This document shows, piece after piece, positions 30,658-35,817 of a stretch of DNA of 35,817 nt. A model generated the notes under the pieces. The model searched no databases. It had not been told where the DNA came from and saw nothing but the letters and a program-made list of their open reading frames with translations. The DNA comes from Nocardia neocaledoniensis. Lineage in GTDB: Bacteria; Actinomycetota; Actinomycetes; Mycobacteriales; Mycobacteriaceae. Position numbers and translations under genes: made by a program. Each line of letters starts with the position of its first letter. Position 1 is the stretch's first letter. The stretch is taken from assembly GCF_029868625.1 (NCBI RefSeq), contig NZ_JARWOJ010000429.1:1-35817 (forward strand), read 5' to 3'.

Positions 30658-31290
30658 GTGGCCGGACATAGCATCAGCCCAGTCAGCGCGGGAGGCGTGC
30701 TGGTCGGGCTTCGTGGTAACTCGGGCTCGGGCAAAACGACCGTGGCACGCGCAGTACAGCAACGATTTGCGCGCGCAAGCTGCCTGGTTGTTGCGCAGGA
30801 TGTGGTCCGGCGGACGATGCTTCGTGAGACCGATGCCCCCGGCGCGGTGAACATCGACCTGATCGAGCATGTCGCTGCTTTTGGGCTGGCTCGTGGGCTG
30901 ATCGTGATCGTGGAAGGCATCCTCGACGCGGACCGGTACGGCGAGATGCTCGAACGTCTCTCGGTGTCAGCGGGATCAGCGATGTTCTACAGCTTCGACC
31001 TGTCCTTCGCAGAGACCGTCCGGCGGCACGCGAGCAGGCCCCAAGCACAGGAATTCTCGCCGACCCAGATGGGGCAGTGGTACCACAGCTGGCAACCGTT
31101 GACGTTCGTCGACGAGGTCCGCATCGATGCGAGTTGGCAGCTCGAGACAGTCGTTGATCAGATCGTCGGCGACATCTGTGCCGCAGGCCTTTTCGATCAA
31201 CAAGCTGCGCGATGCCAAGGCGCGACGGGTGGAACCTCCCCGCCGGCCTCGGCGACGCCTCGGCGCGTGACCGTCACCGAAGCGGAGTAG
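30658..31290 (+). CDS. P-loop kinase of the AAA_33/zeta-toxin-like group
   Basis: 210 aa from the GTG at 30658, with GGGAGGGAG upstream. Walker A is GLRGNSGSGKTT (about residues 18-29). AQDVVRRTML contains the acidic residue expected for phosphoryl transfer. IVIVEGILDADRYGEML and ETVRRHASRPQAQEF are typical of small kinase-like ATPases common in actinobacteria. The fold is shared with zeta toxins and chloramphenicol phosphotransferase, but the substrate is unknown. The C-terminal tail (from about 185) is low-complexity. It lies 107 bp after the HEPN region on the same strand and may be co-expressed with it; its stop is 1 bp from the end of the convergent integrase gene. Confidence 0.8.
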   Translation: MAGHSISPVSAGGVLVGLRGNSGSGKTTVARAVQQRFARASCLVVAQDVVRRTMLRETDAPGAVNIDLIEHVAAFGLARGLIVIVEGILDADRYGEMLERLSVSAGSAMFYSFDLSFAETVRRHASRPQAQEFSPTQMGQWYHSWQPLTFVDEVRIDASWQLETVVDQIVGDICAAGLFDQQAARCQGATGGTSPPASATPRRVTVTEAE

Positions 31291-31291
31291 G

Positions 31292-32632
31292 TCAGGCGTC
31301 AAGATCCACGGGTGTGCTGCCGATGGCGCGGTCGAGGACGTTCGCCGCGGTCCGGTGTGGGCGTCCTCGCGCCATGTAGTACCGCTGGGTCATCGCCACG
31401 TCGACATGGCCGAGGACATCGGCGGTGACTCGCGCGGACAGGCCCGCGTCGTCGAGGATCGTGGCCACGGCATGCCGGAAGCTGTGCGGGGTGATGTCCT
31501 CGGCGAAACCTAGCGCTTCCCGGACACGCTGCCACGCGTGACCGACGTTCTGGGGGTCACGCAGGGTCCACACCGCAGAGGCAAACACCAGATCCAGGTC
31601 CTCGACCCCGGGCTTCGGCGGCGATGATTTGCGCCTGGCTGCCATCGCGTCTTTGCGCTGTTTGAGCATCGCCACAGCGAACTCTGGCAAGGCCATGATC
31701 CCGGTGTGGTTTTTCGGGTCATCGTCGTCGGTGACCCGGACGAGTCCCTTGCCGGCGACCCGGACGACTTTGCCGACGGGGTGCAAGGTTGCTTCGTCGA
31801 GGTCGATGTCGGACCAGACCAGCCCGAGCATCTGGGAGCGCCGTAGCCCGGTCGCGGCGTAGAGGGTGATGACGTCGGCGAGGTCGGCGCCTTCGCAGTA
31901 GGCGGCGACCGTGGGCGGGGTGTAGGCCTTGACCGGTGTGCCCCGCTCGCGTTCGGCCTTGGACAGCTTGCGCGGACACGGGATCTGCGAGGTGCGCACC
32001 GAGGACAGGATGAAGCGCAGCTCGTCGACGGTCAGATCACCCGCGCCGCCGGTGCGACCCTTGGCTTCGACGTTCTCGGCCATCCGAGCTTCGCGCACCG
32101 GGTTCACAGCGAGGGCTGTCCTTGCGCACGCGAACCGGAACATGCCGGAGAGCACGTTGCGTGCGGTGCGCATGTTCGACGGGCCTCGGGCGTGGCCCAC
32201 GTCCTTGAGGAAGGCTTCCACCGTCGCGGTGTTGACCTCGAAGAGTCGTCTGCCGCCGAAGGCACTGTCGAAGGTCTTGGCGGCCTCGTCGTAGCGGCTG
32301 AGGGTGCCCTCAGCGCGACCGAGGGAAACCAGGTGGTCGCGGTAGTGGTCCCACAGCTGCTTGACGGTGATCGAGTCCGACAGCTCGTCATCGAGATCGA
32401 CACGGATGGCGACGGCGGCGGCCATCACCGCGTCGAGAGCGCGTTGGCCGCTGCGGTCGGGTAGTGGTCGGCCTTGAGCGCTGAGCTTGATCGGGGAGAA
32501 TCGGACGACCTCGCGGCGGCGGCCCGAGGTGTCACGGATATAGATGCGTGCCTTCCAATGGCCGGGGGCTATCTCGGTGAGCATCGGCTTGCCGGGTACC
32601 CCGAGAGGCCTAGGTGGTCTACCCCGGCTCAC
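31292..32632 (-). CDS. tyrosine site-specific recombinase (integrase)
   Basis: 446 aa. An N-terminal arm-binding region and SAM-like core-binding domain (about 85-180, SITVKQLWDHYRDHL...) precede the catalytic domain. Catalytic residues visible are R264 (TGLRRS), H383 and R386 (HSFRH), H409 (LGHVD) and Y418 (MTQRYY), so it looks functional. It resembles the integrases of actinomycete integrative elements that target tRNA genes. GTG 32632 overlaps the excisionase gene by 14 nt. It points toward the tRNA-Ala 3.5 kb away, the likely attachment site. Confidence 0.93.
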   Translation of the reverse strand: MSRGRPPRPLGVPGKPMLTEIAPGHWKARIYIRDTSGRRREVVRFSPIKLSAQGRPLPDRSGQRALDAVMAAAVAIRVDLDDELSDSITVKQLWDHYRDHLVSLGRAEGTLSRYDEAAKTFDSAFGGRRLFEVNTATVEAFLKDVGHARGPSNMRTARNVLSGMFRFACARTALAVNPVREARMAENVEAKGRTGGAGDLTVDELRFILSSVRTSQIPCPRKLSKAERERGTPVKAYTPPTVAAYCEGADLADVITLYAATGLRRSQMLGLVWSDIDLDEATLHPVGKVVRVAGKGLVRVTDDDDPKNHTGIMALPEFAVAMLKQRKDAMAARRKSSPPKPGVEDLDLVFASAVWTLRDPQNVGHAWQRVREALGFAEDITPHSFRHAVATILDDAGLSARVTADVLGHVDVAMTQRYYMARGRPHRTAANVLDRAIGSTPVDLDA

Positions 32633-32900
32633 CGTCGTGCTCGGGTGGCTCGCCGCCCGAGTTCGCCAGAGCGGATTCGAGTTCGTCTATGTCCCAACGG
32701 AATTCCCTCCCAACTCGGATAGGTTTGGGTAGCCAGGTGTGCTGGCCTGGACGGCGGGCCCAGCGCCGCAGCACTTCTGGGTGGACGCCGAGGTGCTCGG
32801 CGGCAGTTCTCGTGTTGACCCACCGACGCAGCGGCGCCGGGGTCGGGTTCGGGGTCGAAGGATCGTCATGCATCGGTGCGGCGCTGGTCGTAGTGGACAT
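32619..32900 (-). CDS. excisionase-like helix-turn-helix protein (Xis)
   Basis: 93 aa. The middle is a MerR-like (HTH_17) winged helix: RRWVNTRTAAEHLGVHPEVLRRWARR...WLPKPIRVGREFRWDIDELESAL. Such proteins are the directionality factors of integrative elements and lie directly before the integrase. Disordered acidic/Pro-rich ends flank the domain. It overlaps int by 14 nt and the upstream small gene by 35 nt. Confidence 0.88.
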   Translation of the reverse strand: MSTTTSAAPMHDDPSTPNPTPAPLRRWVNTRTAAEHLGVHPEVLRRWARRPGQHTWLPKPIRVGREFRWDIDELESALANSGGEPPEHDGEPG

Positions 32901-33174
32901 CGATCAGCGGTGCGCGGTGCAGGCCGCCGTACCTCAGGAGTGCGTGGCAATCGCGGAGAAAACTCGCGTTCTTCTTCGAGAGGCGGTGGAACGGGCAGTC
33001 CCGAAGGCTGTGTGAATCGGAAGGGGGAGTGTTCGAATCGCGGCCATGCGCGCTCATATCCGTGGGCCGGAACTGCCCGCGGTGATGGGCTGCGATGACT
33101 CCCGATAGCACCGCGAGAAATCGCTCGCGCAGAGGGAGCAGAGGGAGATGGGTAGTGCTTGCGTGAAATTGCAT
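32866..33174 (-). CDS. small hypothetical protein upstream of xis-int
   Basis: 102 aa if started at ATG 33174, which has GAAAGGTG upstream. It begins MQFHASTTHLPLLPLRERFLAVLSGVI and contains a His/Cys-containing C-terminal half (SLRDCPFHRLSKKNASFLRDCHALLRYGG). No family is recognised. The His/Cys pattern could bind a metal, but that is speculation. The 35-nt overlap with xis supports operon membership; low codon bias makes it less certain than its neighbours. Confidence 0.5.
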   Translation of the reverse strand: MQFHASTTHLPLLPLRERFLAVLSGVIAAHHRGQFRPTDMSAHGRDSNTPPSDSHSLRDCPFHRLSKKNASFLRDCHALLRYGGLHRAPLIDVHYDQRRTDA

Positions 33175-33241
33175 CGGGCACCTTTCGGCCCGATCAATGA
33201 CTCTTCCCGTCTCCAGGAAACCTGAAAATGTGGAAGTTCGC

Positions 33242-33274
33242 CACCAATTTTCTGCTAGCGCTGAGAAATTGGTG
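33242..33274. promoter_or_regulatory. dyad upstream of the small gene-xis-int operon
   Basis: 9-bp perfect arms CACCAATTT / AAATTGGTG around a 15-nt spacer that itself contains GCTAGCGC. It lies 68 nt upstream of ATG 33174 and is a candidate operator for the recombination genes. Confidence 0.45.
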
Positions 33275-33382
33275 CCGACGCTCGCGCACAGCCCGACGAC
33301 TTCGCCTCTGTGACCGATCACAAGATCCGCCTGGTGCGGCAGCGGTAGTGTCGCCGCCGCACCAGCCGGATGTCGCTGGTGG

Positions 33383-34204
33383 CTAGTTGAATTCCGGTCG
33401 CGGACAAGCCGCCTCAGGCGTGACCGTGATGAGCTGGACGTGGTGGGCGAGCAGCCCGTCGGTCAGTGACAGCAGGTAGGACACCGGCTTGCGGTCGGCA
33501 TCGTAGGCGTGCAACAGGCACCGTGAATCGCGCCCATAGGAGACGCTCACGCTGGCTGCCCACAGTCGCCGGGCCTCGCTGATCGGTGTCAGAACGGAAA
33601 CGAGCTCTGCGGCCTGAGCTGCGTTCCGGTGACGGCCCAGGGCGGATTTCAGCATCGCAACCGTCCAGGAGCCTTCGGCTTCGGAGTCGGCGACCACGCT
33701 CTTGCCCTGCTCACTCAACATCCACACCGCGATCGAGCTGGTGTCGTCGATACCGGGAAAGACCTCGGCGAACAAGTTGTTGCGCGCCAGCACATTCCAG
33801 AACGGGTCGATGAAGGCCGCTGGTATCGCGCGGGATTGGAACAGGTCGAGGTTGAGCATGAGCGACTTCTCGGCTCGGACATACCTGCGCAAGGCATCGG
33901 GTGGCGCCAGCGTGATCGCGGGGGCGGCGAGCTCACGAAGATGTGTTGCCATGGCTCTGTCCACGCGCAAGCCGATGATGATCTTCTCGAGCGTGTCGGA
34001 AGGCGGCTTGGAATCGCCGCGTTCGAAACGCCCCAGGTGAACGGTGCTGAGGTTGAGCTCTGCGGCTGCTTGGGTCTGGGTGAGGCCGAGATCGTCTCGA
34101 ATCCATCCGATGGTGGTACCGAGGTCGGGGATCGAGACCTGTGGTCGGTTGGGGGCACGTCGACGTTGACGTCCCTTGTGGGGTCGTGAAACTCGGTCGT
34201 TCAT
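33383..34204 (-). CDS. XRE-family regulator with MmyB-like ligand-binding domain
   Basis: 273 aa from the ATG at 34204, with GGGGAG upstream. The N-terminal HTH (about residues 28-85: IGWIRDDLGLTQTQAAAELNLSTVHLGRFERGDSKPPSDTLEKI) is a clear XRE domain. The C-terminal part (about 100-270) matches the MmyB-like (MLTR) ligand-binding layout, including IDPFWNVLARNNLFAEVFPG and ARRLWAASVSVSYG. Such regulators often control an adjacent gene in response to small hydrophobic ligands. The frame extends to 34315, but the extra residues would cover the dyad at 34227-34240. It is divergent from the peptide/glycine-zipper locus and may regulate that locus or the int operon. Confidence 0.87.
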   Translation of the reverse strand: MNDRVSRPHKGRQRRRAPNRPQVSIPDLGTTIGWIRDDLGLTQTQAAAELNLSTVHLGRFERGDSKPPSDTLEKIIIGLRVDRAMATHLRELAAPAITLAPPDALRRYVRAEKSLMLNLDLFQSRAIPAAFIDPFWNVLARNNLFAEVFPGIDDTSSIAVWMLSEQGKSVVADSEAEGSWTVAMLKSALGRHRNAAQAAELVSVLTPISEARRLWAASVSVSYGRDSRCLLHAYDADRKPVSYLLSLTDGLLAHHVQLITVTPEAACPRPEFN

Positions 34205-34599
34205 TGCATCTCCCCCCCGGGAGGTAGTGACGGAAGTCACAGATTGAGTGGTTTGAACGGAGTATTTCGACTTCGTGACGAGACCAGGTCTACCAGAGGG
34301 TGTTTCGGGCGGCAAGCTAGCCTGCAGCTGCCCGAATGGTGGACAGGCATGTTCATGACAACCTCATAGGTAAGGCTACCCGGTGACGATGGGACCGCTG
34401 TGGGAGGCGAATTCTGTTGCGCGGTAAGAAACGTTTCTTGATGCGTCAAAGCGAATCTGCTGCACAATCCGCTCTTCCCTAGCTGATCATTTTGTGATCT
34501 ATCAAAACTCGATCAGTTAAGAACCTAGCGGCCCAAGGGATTTCGTGGCTTGGATGGAAAGTGCAAGCCACTCCATGCATTTCGAGAAAGGACTTCCCT
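34205..34599. promoter_or_regulatory. dyad-rich divergent control region
   Basis: About 400 bp without genes and AT-richer than its surroundings. From left to right: dyad GTGAC-GGAA-GTCAC (34227-34240) 22 nt before the regulator's ATG; an imperfect IdeR/DtxR-like box ATAGGTAAGGCTACCCGGT (34366-34384, 13 of 19 to consensus by eye); perfect 14-bp palindrome AAGAAACGTTTCTT (34426-34439); and the dyad CTGATC-N-TTTTG...CAAAA-N-GATCAG (34483-34516). The number of symmetrical sites suggests multi-input control of the downstream peptide locus. Confidence 0.5.
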
Positions 34600-34707
34600 G
34601 TGGATCCCATCATGATCGCCAGCTACATCAACGCCGGGCTGGCGCTGCTCAGCAACCTCCTGGCACTGGCCGGCAACGGGCTCAACCTGGCCCTGCACCT
34701 GCTGTGA
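34600..34707 (+). CDS. 35-residue hydrophobic peptide, unknown
   Basis: GTG start at 34600, 5 nt after GAAAGGA; 35 aa to TGA at 34705-34707. After MDPIMIAS the peptide is almost entirely Leu/Ala/Asn/Gly, with a heptad-like hydrophobic pattern (YINAGLALLSNLLALAGNG, LNLALHLL) and no Lys or Arg. It could be one membrane-spanning or membrane-associated helix. It is too short for routine gene calling, but the ribosome-binding site, high third-position GC and following hairpin support expression. It sits between the dyad-rich region and the glycine-zipper gene. Possible roles include a type I-like toxin, a pore-forming or bacteriocin-like peptide, or a membrane cofactor of its neighbour. Confidence 0.65.
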   Translation: MDPIMIASYINAGLALLSNLLALAGNGLNLALHLL

Positions 34708-34731
34708 GACCGGCCCCGTAGAGGTACCCCG

Positions 34732-34753
34732 GCCGGGCGGCAGCCCGCCCGGC
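34732..34753 (+). terminator. GC hairpin after the peptide gene
   Basis: Perfect 9-bp stem with 4-nt loop (GCCGGGCGG-CAGC-CCGCCCGGC), 24 nt after the peptide stop and about 100 nt before the next gene. There is no U-tract; it could be an attenuator giving more peptide than downstream product. Confidence 0.45.
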
Positions 34754-34850
34754 TGGGCCTCTCCAAGCGGGCGGCTCGAATTCGTCTGCCGCGCAACGTC
34801 AGCGGCACTTCCTGCATCTCAACCCTTCATCGAGAAAGGGTCTATCCGTC

Positions 34851-35750
34851 ATGCCTGAATCACCTTCGACCACCTACTCGAACGCCGAACAACCTCACCT
34901 CTGCGCCCGGTTGACTCGCCGCGGCAGCACCTTGCTGCTGGCCGCCGCCATTCCTGTCGCGGTTGCCGTGTCAGCTCCTGCCACGGCCCATGCGAGTGCA
35001 CCTTCGGCCGCGGTGGCCGACCAGGGCGGTGTCACCAGCCCGGCCCAGCCGGGCACCGAAACGCCCGCTCCGCCGCCGCCTCCTGTCGAACCGGCCCCCG
35101 AGCCGGCGCCGGAGCCGTCGCCTCCGGTGTATTACGAACAGCCCCAACAGATTCGCACCGGGCAGGCCCGTCCTGCCCCCGAGGTCGATGAGCCGGTGGA
35201 GCCGGTGCGGATCGAGGAACTGCATCTGCCTGTTCCGGTGGAGCCGGTGGCGCCGATCGTGCCGCCGGAGAACACGATCCGGGTAGGGGAGTGGCAGACG
35301 CCGAGCCCGGACTGGTTGCCGGTGGAAGTCCGCGACACCATCAACAACACCGCCGCCGGTGCCGAAGCGCAGATCGCGACCGCACTGGACTCGGTCGGTA
35401 TCCCGGCCGGGCGCTCCGACCGTGTCAGCGGCGCAACCCTGGGCGGCGCCGCTGTAGGCGGTGCGGCCGGTGCGACCGTGCTCGGCGCCCCCGCGGCTGC
35501 GGTGGGCGCGGTAGCCGGAGGGCTGATCGGTGGCACAGTCGGTGGAATAGCTGGGGCCGCCGTCGGCATCGTCATCCCGGTTCCCATCATCGGGCAAGTC
35601 ACCAGCGGAGTGGCGGGTACCGCCCTGGGTGCTGCCGCTGGAGCTGCTGCGGGTGCGGCGATCCTCGGAGTACCGGCCGGTGCCGTCGGCGCGGCGGTCG
35701 GCGGAACGATCGGTGCCGGATTCGGTGCCGGCGTCGGAGTCGGCCAATGA
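34851..35750 (+). CDS. secreted proline-rich protein with C-terminal glycine-zipper domain
   Basis: 299 aa. The signal peptide is long (cleavage near residue 48, ATAHA/SA), with the hydrophobic core STLLLAAAIPVAVAVS. Residues about 70-150 are Pro/Glu/Val-rich and probably extended. A short amphipathic part (about 150-190) contains WLPVEVRDTINNTAAGAEAQIATALDSVGIP. The last 100 residues are a Gly/Ala glycine-zipper array (GGAAVGGAAGATVLGAP...GAVGAAVGGTIGAGFGAGVGVG) of the kind that packs or oligomerises in membranes. GAAAGGG precedes the ATG. It overlaps the next gene by 4 nt. Similar proteins occur in Nocardia and relatives without known function; an outer-envelope or pore role is inference. 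Confidence 0.8.
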   Translation: MPESPSTTYSNAEQPHLCARLTRRGSTLLLAAAIPVAVAVSAPATAHASAPSAAVADQGGVTSPAQPGTETPAPPPPPVEPAPEPAPEPSPPVYYEQPQQIRTGQARPAPEVDEPVEPVRIEELHLPVPVEPVAPIVPPENTIRVGEWQTPSPDWLPVEVRDTINNTAAGAEAQIATALDSVGIPAGRSDRVSGATLGGAAVGGAAGATVLGAPAAAVGAVAGGLIGGTVGGIAGAAVGIVIPVPIIGQVTSGVAGTALGAAAGAAAGAAILGVPAGAVGAAVGGTIGAGFGAGVGVGQ

Positions 35751-35817
35751 CCGGCAGCACACGACGTGTCGCGGTCGTTGCTGCCGCGACGGTGGGGGCA
35801 GCGCTGTTCACCACGGT
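35747..35817 (+). CDS. exported protein, N-terminal part only
   Basis: ATG at 35747 overlaps the stop of the glycine-zipper gene (ATGA). The 23 visible codons, beginning MTGSTRRVAVVAAATVG, form a typical signal peptide start: two Arg and then a hydrophobic stretch. The gene continues beyond the window. Coupled translation suggests it works with the preceding secreted protein. Confidence 0.7.
   Translation, partial: MTGSTRRVAVVAAATVGAALFTT

Noticed and set aside
33020..33050. Possible tRNA fragment or attachment site (GTTCGAATC within a G-rich context)
   Set aside because: Only a T-loop-like 9-mer; no acceptor or anticodon stem and no match to the tRNA-Ala 3' end.
32544..33098. Plus-strand frames opposite xis and the small upstream gene
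   Set aside because: No domain or ribosome-binding site; the minus strand carries the excisionase helix-turn-helix.

Overview
The window is high-GC chromosomal DNA from an actinomycete of the Nocardia type (Corynebacteriales/Mycobacteriales). Gene order matches the Mycobacterium tuberculosis blocks Rv0955-Rv0957 (perM-purN-purH), Rv0981-Rv0985c (mprA-mprB-pepD-moaB2-mscL) and Rv0991c-Rv0996. Four tandem MspA-family porins resembling the Nocardia NfpA/NfpB pair point to Nocardia or a close relative. This assignment rests on recalled family sequences and synteny, not on a database search.

Layout. 1-2485: end of an acidic-tailed membrane protein (PerM-like), then purN and purH (purine synthesis, 4-nt overlap). 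2545-3778: a lipoprotein (-) and a B-lectin/LysM protein (+). 3855-6713: a divergent pair of operons encoding all six cysteine-free ('C-') ribosomal protein paralogues. bL28, bL33, uS14 and bS18 lie leftward; an Mrf-type CobW-family protein, bL31 type B and bL32 lie rightward, with two Zur-box-like dyads between. This is the zinc-starvation ribosome-remodelling set. 6726-6861 holds a compound palindromic element, followed by an unknown 74-aa gene. 7563-12702 (-): a conservon, with sensor kinase, Roadblock protein, DUF742 protein, small GTPase and an MHYT-like membrane protein. 12960-17551: the envelope-stress system MprA/MprB, its HtrA protease PepD, MoaB2 and a small protein; twin TCTCAG repeats precede both mprA and pepD. 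18073-21171: four porins arranged A-B-A'-B'. 21239-23455 (-): mscL, a SAF-domain protein, an FmdB-type zinc-ribbon protein and 5-formyl-THF cyclo-ligase. 23530-27590: galU, a gephyrin/MoeA-like protein with altered catalytic motifs (Glp-like), rimJ, and its likely membrane partner GlpR.

A tRNA-Ala(CGC) at 27689-27761 marks the start of an apparently acquired region that runs to the window end. It carries a DUF6924-like protein, a HEPN (R-x4-H) protein with a probable 3' frameshift, a P-loop kinase, a small gene-xis-tyrosine integrase module (-), an XRE/MmyB-type regulator, a dyad-rich control region, a 35-residue hydrophobic peptide gene, a secreted proline-rich/glycine-zipper protein and the start of another exported protein. 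The peptide/glycine-zipper locus and the HEPN/kinase pair are the least explained parts and the best candidates for an undescribed system.
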